A stretch of 64,000 bases of DNA from Spirochaetales bacterium (GTDB lineage Bacteria; Spirochaetota; Spirochaetia; DAHUYW01), in NCBI GenBank assembly GCA_027306915.1, contig DAHUYW010000015.1, positions 16,463 to 80,462 of the forward strand, in the 5' to 3' direction. The first letter of the stretch is position 1. Each line of letters starts with the position of its first letter. A model generated the notes under the pieces. That model did no database searches. It was not told the origin of the DNA and was given only the letters and a program-made list of their open reading frames with translations. Shown here piece after piece: positions 26,878 through 34,668 of the stretch. Made by a program: the position numbers and the translations under genes.

Positions 26878-27981
26878 ATGATTGAGACTACGGGAACTTC
26901 ATTGAGAGATCTGTACAAGAGCCGTCCGGGAAAGCGCGGCCGCTCTTCAAGCTTCGATCGAACGGGCGGAAACCGCGACTTCATTCGCCTCCAGCCCGGT
27001 GAAGAGGCGACCATCTTCGAGCTGGCCGGTTCGGGCTGCGTCACTCACATCTGGATCACCATGACGAGCGAGGACGGACGCGAGATCGCGTTTCTCCCGC
27101 GGAAGCTGGCGCTCCGCATGTTCTGGGACGGTGAGAGATCCCCAAGCGTCGAGGCGCCGCTCGGGGACTTCTTCGGCATGGGACACGGGATGACTCGGAA
27201 CTACAGCTCGGCGCCGCTGGCGATGAGCCCCCAGGACGGGAGGGCCTTCAACTGCTTCTTTCCCATGCCCTTCTCGAACGGTGCCCGGATTCAGGCTCAG
27301 AACGACGCCGAAGCCGCAGTTCGCTGCTACTACTACGTTGACCACGAGCGGTACACCGAGGAGATCGACAGCCCTTTGCGCTTCCACGCGATGTGGCGGA
27401 GGGAGGTCACCAAGGGCGTCGACGACAGCTCCATGAGCAACGCGCTTTTTGAGTTCTCGGGAAAGAACACGACCGGAGACGGCAACTATCTTATCCTCGA
27501 CGCACGCGGGAAGGGGCACTACGTCGGATGCAATATCAACATTCATAACCTCCGCGCCACCCGCGAGTGGAACTGGTACGGCGAGGGCGATGACATGATC
27601 TTCATCGACGGCGAGCCGTGGCCCCCTTCGCTGCATGGAACGGGGATGGAGGACTACTTCAGCTGCGCGTGGTGCCCGACGCAGGAGTACCACGGCCTCT
27701 ACCACGGAATCATTCTTGGCGGCGGTCCCAACTGGTCGGGGAAGGTCTCCTTCTACCGCTACCACATTCAGGATCCGATCATGTTCGACAAGTCGATTCG
27801 GGTAACCATCGAGCACGGCCACAACAATCACCGCAGCGACGACTACTCCTCGACCTCCTATTGGTACCAGACCGAGCCGCACCTCGCGTGGGCTGCGTTG
27901 CCCTCGATGGCCCAGCGTCTGCCGCTTCCGGACATTCTTCCCTTCGATCCGGACGATCTGAAGAGCTGCTTCAACTACTGA
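26878..27981 (+). CDS. Glycoside hydrolase family 172 (DUF2961) protein
   Basis: 367 residues matching the DUF2961/GH172 fold over its full length. Landmarks are the N-terminal R-S-S-S-F-D-R-T-G-G-N-R-D, A-P-L-G-D-F-F-G-M-G-H-G, G-E-G-D-D with candidate acid Glu236 and H-G-T-G-M-E-D-Y-F with Glu258. The 22-residue spacing is close to that of the catalytic pair known in GH172. Characterised members act on alpha-D-arabinofuranosides, alpha-D-fructofuranosides or difructose dianhydride I. There is no signal peptide, so it should act in the cytoplasm on imported oligosaccharide. Its stop overlaps the start of the DUF4185 gene (TGATG). Confidence 0.9.
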   Translation: MIETTGTSLRDLYKSRPGKRGRSSSFDRTGGNRDFIRLQPGEEATIFELAGSGCVTHIWITMTSEDGREIAFLPRKLALRMFWDGERSPSVEAPLGDFFGMGHGMTRNYSSAPLAMSPQDGRAFNCFFPMPFSNGARIQAQNDAEAAVRCYYYVDHERYTEEIDSPLRFHAMWRREVTKGVDDSSMSNALFEFSGKNTTGDGNYLILDARGKGHYVGCNINIHNLRATREWNWYGEGDDMIFIDGEPWPPSLHGTGMEDYFSCAWCPTQEYHGLYHGIILGGGPNWSGKVSFYRYHIQDPIMFDKSIRVTIEHGHNNHRSDDYSSTSYWYQTEPHLAWAALPSMAQRLPLPDILPFDPDDLKSCFNY

Positions 27982-29120
27982 TGTTTGTGCATCGCCCGTT
28001 CAGCCCGCTGCTCGCCCTGCTCGCAGTCGTGACGCTGGCCTCCTGCGCAACCCGAGAGGGGACCGCCGGGTCAGAATCCGGCCGCCGGCTCGTCCTTGAA
28101 GGGGTGACGAATCTCTCGCGGGTCGCGCAGCTGACCGGAAAGGATTCTCCGAATCGGACCGATCGATTCGGGGTCTACGGAGCCGACCTCGGCAGCATGT
28201 TTCAATCCGGAGACCGGACCTACTTCGTCTTCGGCGACACCTTCGGCAAGCGCTCTCCCTATCGGTCGGGCGCCGGCGGCGCGGACTGGCGAAGCAACAC
28301 CATGGCCTACAGCCGCGACACCGACCCTGCCGACGGGATAACCTTCGACGGGTGGATCACGGACCAACAGGGTGTGGCAAAAGAGCTCCTCCATTCCAAG
28401 AAGGTGGACAACGACGAGATCACGGTCATTCCGACCAACGGGGTGGCCGTGGGCGGCGCCATGTACCTCTTCTATATGTCGGTCAAACACTGGGGTGCTC
28501 CGGGACATTGGGTCTGTAATCACTCGGGAGTTGCCCGTTCAACTGACGGCGGGCGGATTTGGACGAAGCTGGAGAGTCCACGATGGCCCGGTGACAGCAA
28601 TTTCGTGCAGGTTGCCATCTTCAAGCAGGGCGGCACCCTGCTCATGTGGTCCATACCGGCGGGCCGCTTCGGCGGAGTTACACTCATGAAGGTCCCTTCG
28701 GCCGACATCGAACGTGCGGACCGATACCGCTACTTCGCGGGAATGCAGGACGGCAAGCCGCGGTGGAGCTCGAGCATGAAGGATGCCGCCACCGTCGTCA
28801 AACCTCCCGTCGGCGAGCTCTCCGTACTGTGGGACGACTATCTCGACGGCTGGATCATGACCTACCTGAATGAGGAGACCCATAACCTCGAGATCCGAGA
28901 GGGCCTCACCCCGTGGGGGCCCTGGGGTCCGGCCAAGACCTTGGTGAGCGCCGGGCGCTATCCCGGTCTCTATGGCGCCTTCATGCTCCCTGAGTACACC
29001 GCGAACGACGGAAGGACCATTTACTTCACCATGTCGCAGTGGGGCCCCTACAACGTCTTCTGGATGCGCGCCGATCTCGTACGGGCTCATGGCGAGCACG
29101 GCGAAGCCGCCGCTCCATAG
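27981..29120 (+). CDS. DUF4185 lipoprotein, GH183-type (endo-D-arabinanase-like)
   Basis: 379 residues with a lipoprotein signal (A-V-V-T-L-A-S-C, Cys22). The DUF4185 five-bladed-propeller pattern is clear: Y-G-A-D-L-G-S-M-F with Asp69, F-V-F-G-D-T-F-G with Asp86, W-R-S-N-T-M-A-Y-S, M-S-V-K-H-W-G and a late M-S-Q-W-G-P-Y-N-V. DUF4185 founded family GH183, whose studied members cut alpha-D-arabinan internally. The two Asp residues near the N-terminus are plausible catalytic residues by position; that is inference. Surface location and coupling to GH172 suggest it cuts the polymer outside while GH172 trims fragments inside. Confidence 0.85.
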   Translation: MFVHRPFSPLLALLAVVTLASCATREGTAGSESGRRLVLEGVTNLSRVAQLTGKDSPNRTDRFGVYGADLGSMFQSGDRTYFVFGDTFGKRSPYRSGAGGADWRSNTMAYSRDTDPADGITFDGWITDQQGVAKELLHSKKVDNDEITVIPTNGVAVGGAMYLFYMSVKHWGAPGHWVCNHSGVARSTDGGRIWTKLESPRWPGDSNFVQVAIFKQGGTLLMWSIPAGRFGGVTLMKVPSADIERADRYRYFAGMQDGKPRWSSSMKDAATVVKPPVGELSVLWDDYLDGWIMTYLNEETHNLEIREGLTPWGPWGPAKTLVSAGRYPGLYGAFMLPEYTANDGRTIYFTMSQWGPYNVFWMRADLVRAHGEHGEAAAP

Positions 29121-29264
29121 GCGCAGCGTGAAGCCCCTCGTTGCGGGCTTCCGGTTACCCCCCCTCCGATGAATCCAGCTTCTCTTCTCTCCGCCATGCG
29201 AATCATGGCGAATTGCCCCATTAATCAACATAATTTAGTCAGGATTCAATATTATTGATTATTA

Positions 29265-29293
29265 TTGACTCCTGAATGCATTCTGGATACTTT
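29265..29293 (+). promoter_or_regulatory. Promoter of the Lol-like exporter operon with an internal palindrome
   Basis: TTGACT (29265-29270), 17-base spacer and TACTTT (29288-29293), in a strikingly AT-rich island (about 29218-29312). The spacer contains the perfect palindrome GAATGCATTC (29274-29283). The 10-mer TCAACATAAT occurs on both sides, at 29225-29234 and 29298-29307, 73 bases apart. These are likely regulator sites. Confidence 0.55.
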
Positions 29294-29327
29294 CCATTCA
29301 ACATAATCAATACAGAGGGGTAAGAAT

Positions 29328-30005
29328 ATGAACGGTATCACGATCGAGGGTCTCTCCAAGGACTATCGCCTCGGCAGGACAGTGGTGCGCGCGCTGAAAA
29401 GCGTCGACCTCACCATCGGGAGCGGCTCCTTCGTCTGTGTTGCCGGGCCCTCTGGCAGCGGGAAGACGACCCTGCTCAACATGATCGGGCTCATCGACAC
29501 CCCGACGGCCGGAAGCGTTCGCGTCGCAGGCACCGACATCCAGGCAATGCCCGAGCGCCTGCGAACCCGCTACCGCAATCGGACGCTGGGATTCATCTTC
29601 CAGACCTTCAACCTCCTGCCGGTCCTCAACGTGTACGAGAATATCCGGCTGCCCCTGATCCTCCATCGCGAGCTGTCGAAACAGGACAAGCACGCGAGGG
29701 TCATGGAGCTTGTCGAGGCCGTGGGCCTCGGCGAGCATTTGCGGCACAAGCCCTTCGAGCTCTCCGGCGGCCAGCGCCAGCGAGTGGCCATCGCGCGAGC
29801 CCTGGTCACCCACCCGCTCATCGTGCTCGCCGACGAGCCTACCGCGAATCTGGACTCGGTCACCGGCAACGAGGTGCTCGAGCTGATGGAGAGCATCAAC
29901 CGAAAGAGGGGAACCACCTTCATCTTCTCCTCGCACGATCTGAGCATCATGAAGCGCGCCGCCCGGGTCATCCGCCTGCACGACGGCAAGGTGGAGGCCG
30001 CCTGA
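29328..30005 (+). CDS. ABC transporter ATP-binding protein (LolD/MacB type)
   Basis: 225 residues. Walker A G-P-S-G-S-G-K-T-T, Q-loop F-Q-T-F-N-L-L-P-V-L, signature L-S-G-G-Q-R-Q-R and Walker B I-V-L-A-D-E-P-T-A-N-L-D are all present, with the H-loop S-S-H-D. Q-T-F-N-L-L-P is typical of the LolD/MacB/FtsE group that drives mechanotransmission rather than transport through a channel. It is followed without gap (1-base overlap) by two FtsX-like permeases. Confidence 0.93.
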   Translation: MNGITIEGLSKDYRLGRTVVRALKSVDLTIGSGSFVCVAGPSGSGKTTLLNMIGLIDTPTAGSVRVAGTDIQAMPERLRTRYRNRTLGFIFQTFNLLPVLNVYENIRLPLILHRELSKQDKHARVMELVEAVGLGEHLRHKPFELSGGQRQRVAIARALVTHPLIVLADEPTANLDSVTGNEVLELMESINRKRGTTFIFSSHDLSIMKRAARVIRLHDGKVEAA

Positions 30006-31267
30006 TGGAGCGCCTATCGCTCTGCATAAGGAACCTCTCCCGCCACGGATGGCGGACCCGCATCATCTTCCTCATCGCGCTCTTCGGCGCCTTTCTCACC
30101 TTCGTCAGCGAGAACATCATCGAGGACATCTCCCGCAAGCAGTCCGACATGTTCGGGCGCGCCTTCTCGGGACACTTTCGCATCCTGAACAAAGGGATCG
30201 AGACCGCCAACACCTTCGGCTACTACCACCACGAGCCCGAGGAGATGATGCAGCCGCAGGAGATCGCCTCCGTCAAGGAGTTCCTTGCCGGGATGAGCGA
30301 GGTGAGCGGGGCCCAGGAGCGGATAGTGTTCAATGGGCTGGTCTTCGGGACCAACGACGCCGAGCGCGCGATCCATGGTGTCGCGATGGACATGTCTACC
30401 TACGACAAGAACTTCACAGATCTCTACTATGCAAAGGGTGCGCCCGTGCAGGCCGGAGAGAGCGACGCCTGCGCCGCCTCTTGGTACGAGTACGAGCGCA
30501 ACAAGACCGTCGACGTGGGTACCCGCTATGTCTTCCTCCTGCCCAATCGGCAGGGGGAGTTTGTCGACCGCTTCGTCACGGTGAAGGGGGGAATCGACTA
30601 CCGTACCATGCCTCGCGACATAGTGGGGTTGAGCAACCTCTTCTTCGACCTTGATGGCTTTCGCGCGCTGGTCGGATACACCGAGCCGCTCGCGACAGAG
30701 GTAGTCGGCTTCCTGGGCGACGCACGCTCAGCGGATCGCGTCCTTCCCCGTATCGCCGCCTTCCTCGCGGAGCGCCATCCCGATCTGAAGGTGGTTTCTT
30801 GGCGGCAGTACGCCCCGATTTTCGCCGAGATCGTCCTTGGATTCGATGTGGCGATGAAGGCGATGGAGGCCATCCTCCTTGCAGTCTGCGTGCTCCTCGT
30901 TGTGAAGCTCACCACCTTTTCCATCATGGAGCGTTACAGCGAAATCGGGACCATGCGGGCAATCGGGTTCTCGCGCACCGACATCACCTTTCAGTTCGCA
31001 ATGGAAGGCTTCCTGATCATCGCCGCCGGAGCGTTCGCCGGATTCCTGCTCGGAACAGGCTTGATCACGCTCCTGCGTGCAACCGGCGTGCGCAACAGCC
31101 TGACCTTCTTTGCCTGGATCGTGGGCAGCGGATTTCGCCCGGCATTTCACGCCGGCAAGATCCTCGCGGTCGGAAGCATCTTCTTTGCGGTGGCGCTCCT
31201 TTCCCCCCTCGTGCCCGCCATCCTCGGAGGCAGGCTCTCGATCCTCAAGACACTGGAGAAGAGGTAA
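30005..31267 (+). CDS. FtsX-like ABC permease 1 (LolC/E type)
   Basis: 420 residues: one N-terminal span (~15-40), a ~230-residue periplasmic domain, then three C-terminal spans with the FtsX coupling motif (E-R-Y-S-E-I-G-T-M-R-A-I-G-F-S-R-T-D-I). This is the MacB/LolC/LolE topology, used to extract or push lipoproteins or lipids at the inner membrane. It pairs with the next permease to make a heterodimer. Confidence 0.9.
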   Translation: MERLSLCIRNLSRHGWRTRIIFLIALFGAFLTFVSENIIEDISRKQSDMFGRAFSGHFRILNKGIETANTFGYYHHEPEEMMQPQEIASVKEFLAGMSEVSGAQERIVFNGLVFGTNDAERAIHGVAMDMSTYDKNFTDLYYAKGAPVQAGESDACAASWYEYERNKTVDVGTRYVFLLPNRQGEFVDRFVTVKGGIDYRTMPRDIVGLSNLFFDLDGFRALVGYTEPLATEVVGFLGDARSADRVLPRIAAFLAERHPDLKVVSWRQYAPIFAEIVLGFDVAMKAMEAILLAVCVLLVVKLTTFSIMERYSEIGTMRAIGFSRTDITFQFAMEGFLIIAAGAFAGFLLGTGLITLLRATGVRNSLTFFAWIVGSGFRPAFHAGKILAVGSIFFAVALLSPLVPAILGGRLSILKTLEKR

Positions 31268-31271
31268 GCAC

Positions 31272-32489
31272 GTGGAACTCATCCGTTACCTGCTGAAGAA
31301 TATCCTACGGCGTCCGGCGCGAGCCGCCTTCATCATCGTCGCCGGCTTTTTGAGCTCTGCGGTCCTGATCTTCGCCTTCGCCCTCGGAGCGGAGGTCACG
31401 GAGCACATTCGCACCGACACCATCGCGAAATGGACCGGGCACCTGTGGGTCTCGCGCAAGGATGACTTTGAGTTTAAGGAGGAAACCCTTGCCTCCTACT
31501 CGGCCCAAGCCAAAGCGGTCCGCGACTATCTTGAAGGCCACCCGAACACCGACGTGCTTGTACCTTGGGCCGTCTCCTACGACGAGATGCAGGCGGGAAC
31601 AGCCCGCGAGTTCGTCATGGTAACGGCGACCGACTTTGAGAGGGACGTCCCCTATCGCGAGCACACCGAGCTCGTGGCGGGGACCTTTCCCGGTCCCGAC
31701 GACGAGTACGGCGCCCTTGTGACCACAGTGGAAGCCGAAAAGCATCGGCTGAAGGTCGGAGACGGCGTGACGCTCTTCATCCCCTCGGCCTTTGGCGCCC
31801 GCAATGCCATGGAGTTCGTGGTGATGGGCGTCTACCGGGCCTCGGCGCCCTGGTACGACGAGGGGATCACCGTGAGGGCGCAGGACTACATCACCATGAC
31901 CGAGCTCGGAAACGCCTTTCCCTTCTATAAGGTGTACGTGAAGGACGAGCGCGGAATTGCCGGCATGGTGCAGGAGCTCTCCGCGAAGGTGAAGGACTTT
32001 CCCGTCAAAGGCTATCGGGACGATCAGTTCGTCCGGTTTCTCCTCTCGCTGGGGACGAGCAACGTGATCATGTTTGGCACCATGGCGATGATCGTCTTTC
32101 TTGCCCTTCTTATCGGGATCCATTCGATCATGCTGACGAATATCTTCGACCGCCGCGAGGAGATCGGCACCCTGCGCTCGCTCGGCTTTGCCCGCACAAC
32201 CGTGCGAAACCTCTTCGTCGGCGAGTCCTTGGCATGCCTCTTTCTGGGGTACGTCCTGGGGGCAGGCGCAGTCGCCGCAATCGGGGCCTATTTCCAGTCC
32301 GCAATCGTCCGCCCGCCGCTTCTGATGCTGCAGTACATGTTCGGAATGACCCGGATGGCGATTGACCTCAACTTCTTGACCCTGACAATTCCCTTTCTGC
32401 TGCTCTTCGCGATCCTGCTGCTCACTACGCTAAGGACCGTGGGACGCGAGACGGAGAAGCAGGCGGCGGCCCAGATGGCCAGCCGGTAG
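31272..32489 (+). CDS. FtsX-like ABC permease 2 (LolC/E type)
   Basis: 405 residues from GTG at 31272, preceded by GAAGAGG; a longer frame back to 31110 overlaps the first permease and is rejected. Topology is the same as the first permease: one span, a large periplasmic domain and three spans with D-R-R-E-E-I-G-T-L-R-S-L-G-F-A-R. Two distinct permeases, ATPase and carrier together match the LolCDE-LolA arrangement. Confidence 0.9.
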   Translation: MELIRYLLKNILRRPARAAFIIVAGFLSSAVLIFAFALGAEVTEHIRTDTIAKWTGHLWVSRKDDFEFKEETLASYSAQAKAVRDYLEGHPNTDVLVPWAVSYDEMQAGTAREFVMVTATDFERDVPYREHTELVAGTFPGPDDEYGALVTTVEAEKHRLKVGDGVTLFIPSAFGARNAMEFVVMGVYRASAPWYDEGITVRAQDYITMTELGNAFPFYKVYVKDERGIAGMVQELSAKVKDFPVKGYRDDQFVRFLLSLGTSNVIMFGTMAMIVFLALLIGIHSIMLTNIFDRREEIGTLRSLGFARTTVRNLFVGESLACLFLGYVLGAGAVAAIGAYFQSAIVRPPLLMLQYMFGMTRMAIDLNFLTLTIPFLLLFAILLLTTLRTVGRETEKQAAAQMASR

Positions 32490-32516
32490 AAAAGAACGTG
32501 GGCTCCTGGAGGAACC

Positions 32517-33278
32517 ATGAAATCGATCCTTGTGTTCGTCGTTGCCGTTGCGCTCGCCTTGCCGCTGGCGGCCGAAACCTTCCCGGAGGGTGACCTCTCC
32601 GTCTACATCGATTCGGTCGATGCGGTGATGCTCCCGGTCAACTGCAAGGCTAAGATGTCCGTGCTCGACACCTTCGCGACCGGAGAGGACCGCGCTAGTG
32701 ATGGATTCTTCATCCGTAGGGACAACCGGGTGGTATGGGTCGCTACCGCCCCCGCCTCCCAGAAGAATTTCGCCCTCTTGCGCGACGAGGATCTCTTCTA
32801 TGAACGACTCGCCACGACGAACAAGGTCGTGAAGACCTCGGCAACCGCCAATGCCCGCGGGGGGGAGACATCCAACCTGGATCTCACGCGCTTCAACACC
32901 AATCGCGACTACGCCGTCCGCTATCTCGGAAGCGACATCGTGGAGGGCAAGGAGTGCTATCGGTTCGAGCTGCGCGCGAAGAACCGCAAGCTCGCCTACA
33001 GTCTCGTCCAGCTTTGGGTCGACAAGACGACGCGGATGCCCGTGAAAAAGGCCTTCTTCGCGGTCTCAGGGATGGCGCTCAAGTACTTCACGATCACCAA
33101 GGCGGAGATGAGCGGAGGACAGGCGCGGGAGGTCGAAATGCGCTATGTGGATGCGCTCAAACCCGAGAACTCAAGCCGACTTCGCCTCTACGATATTCGC
33201 CCGCTTTCCCGCGTGCCCGATCAATTCTTCACGAGGGAGTACCTGGAATCCGGCCGCCTCTATCCCTACGACTTCTGA
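32517..33278 (+). CDS. LolA-like outer-membrane lipoprotein-sorting protein
   Basis: 253 residues with a signal peptide ending near L-P-L-A-A-E. The mature part has the half-barrel pattern of the outer-membrane lipoprotein-sorting protein family: K-A-K-M-S-V-L-D, D-G-F-F-I-R-R-D-N-R-V-V-W, E-C-Y-R-F-E-L-R-A-K, Q-L-W-V-D-K-T-T-R-M-P-V-K-K and F-F-T-R-E-Y-L-E. These proteins shuttle hydrophobic cargo across the periplasm. TGGAGGAACC precedes the ATG. It lies between the exporter permeases and the outer-membrane barrel. Confidence 0.85.
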   Translation: MKSILVFVVAVALALPLAAETFPEGDLSVYIDSVDAVMLPVNCKAKMSVLDTFATGEDRASDGFFIRRDNRVVWVATAPASQKNFALLRDEDLFYERLATTNKVVKTSATANARGGETSNLDLTRFNTNRDYAVRYLGSDIVEGKECYRFELRAKNRKLAYSLVQLWVDKTTRMPVKKAFFAVSGMALKYFTITKAEMSGGQAREVEMRYVDALKPENSSRLRLYDIRPLSRVPDQFFTREYLESGRLYPYDF

Positions 33279-33312
33279 CCACAACGACTTCTGGCGCCAA
33301 AAAGGAGGTACC

Positions 33313-34590
33313 ATGAAGCGCTTCGCTCAGCTCGTGGCCGCTACGCTGCTTGCGTCCCTACACCTTGCCTCGGCCGGACGGCTTACTGCAGAAGAGCCGC
33401 TCTCGTTCAACATGTCCGGTGACCTGGATGCGCAGGCCGTTTCCGCCTCGGCAAATCAAGGATCGGCCTTTGCGGGTGTCTCGCCCGTCCAGGAAGTGAC
33501 CGCAGCGGGTCTCCTCGATGGAAAGCTTGTTCTCTCCAGGCAGTACACCACCCTCGGCCTTTTCGATTTCACCTTCCAGGCGTCCAATGTGCTCGATCCC
33601 GTGAGCGGCGGCAAGCTGGAGAGCCTCTCCCTCACGGTAAATGAGCTGTACGCCGACGTGAACTTCGGGGATACCTTCTTCGTTCGTCTTGGCAAGCAGC
33701 GCTTGAAGTGGGGCGCAGGCTATGTCTTCAACCCCTCCGATCCGGTCAATCCTCCGAAGGATCCGATCGCCCTGCGCGCGGTTCGGGAAGGGGTAACAGC
33801 CTTGAAGCTGGAGCTCATCGCGAAGCCGGTGTCGTTGATGAGCTTTGCGGTTCTCTACAACGCCCTCGACCAGATCGGCTTCGGCTCCAAGCTCTCCACC
33901 TCCGTGATCCCGAATACCGATCTCTCGCTATCGGGCTACTGGAGTGAGAGCGAGTCCTGGACCGCGGCGCTGAACGCTTCGGTAGCGCCGCTCTACGACA
34001 TTCCCGGCTGGGACACGCTTCAGCTGTGGCTCGAGGGAAGCCTCTACGACAAGGGTCGTTATGCGGCCCCCGTGTCGGGGCCGATACCGGGCACCCTCCT
34101 CCCGAGTGAGGCAAGCGGGCTCAACTACTCCCTCCTCGTCGGCGGCTCGGCTCAGCTCCCGCTCGTCAGGACCGTCCTCCTCACCGAGTACTACCATCTT
34201 TCCGAGGGGCTTTCGTCCGCCGAGCTCGCCGCTATCTACCAGGCGCTTCATTCCACGGACCCCGCCGTGCTCGCCCAATCCTGCGGCTGGTACGCCGAGC
34301 TCGCCCGCAGGCCGGCACGCCAGGGCCAGGACTACCTGTTCCTGTCGCTCTCCCAACCGACCGTAACCGATAACGGCCATCCCGTCTTCGACAAGGTCGG
34401 CTTCCTTGCGACCTGCCTTCTCAACCTGGCCGACCTCTCCTTTTTTTCTACCGGAGGCGTTACCACCTCCTTCGTGAAGGACTCTGCGATAAACCTGACC
34501 CTAAGCTGGGCAAATGGGGAGCAGCAGTCGGAGTTCGGGAATCTGCCCTCGGCGCTTTCGGCAACGCTCGATGTCATTGTCTATTTCTAG
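33313..34590 (+). CDS. Outer-membrane beta-barrel protein
   Basis: 425 residues, behind AAAGGAGGTACC. It has a signal peptide, many alternating hydrophobic strands (for example L-Y-A-D-V-N-F-G-D-T-F-F-V-R-L-G-K-Q-R-L-K-W-G-A) and a terminal aromatic residue in V-I-V-Y-F, as in barrel proteins inserted by BAM. The early segment L-G-K-Q-R-L-K-W-G-A-G-Y resembles DUF1302/alginate-export-like barrels. It closes the operon, suggesting it receives the cargo of the LolA-like carrier or is itself served by it. Confidence 0.75.
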   Translation: MKRFAQLVAATLLASLHLASAGRLTAEEPLSFNMSGDLDAQAVSASANQGSAFAGVSPVQEVTAAGLLDGKLVLSRQYTTLGLFDFTFQASNVLDPVSGGKLESLSLTVNELYADVNFGDTFFVRLGKQRLKWGAGYVFNPSDPVNPPKDPIALRAVREGVTALKLELIAKPVSLMSFAVLYNALDQIGFGSKLSTSVIPNTDLSLSGYWSESESWTAALNASVAPLYDIPGWDTLQLWLEGSLYDKGRYAAPVSGPIPGTLLPSEASGLNYSLLVGGSAQLPLVRTVLLTEYYHLSEGLSSAELAAIYQALHSTDPAVLAQSCGWYAELARRPARQGQDYLFLSLSQPTVTDNGHPVFDKVGFLATCLLNLADLSFFSTGGVTTSFVKDSAINLTLSWANGEQQSEFGNLPSALSATLDVIVYF

Positions 34591-34668
34591 CACATGAGCC
34601 GGTTTCGCCTTCGGAGGCCGGGCACGCGGAGCGACCGACCCCTCCGTAGGCCGAATCTCGGGCGCCCG

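Noticed and set aside
31110..31271. Longer start for the second FtsX-like permease
   Set aside because: It overlaps the first permease by ~160 bases, and a GTG with a ribosome site lies at 31272.
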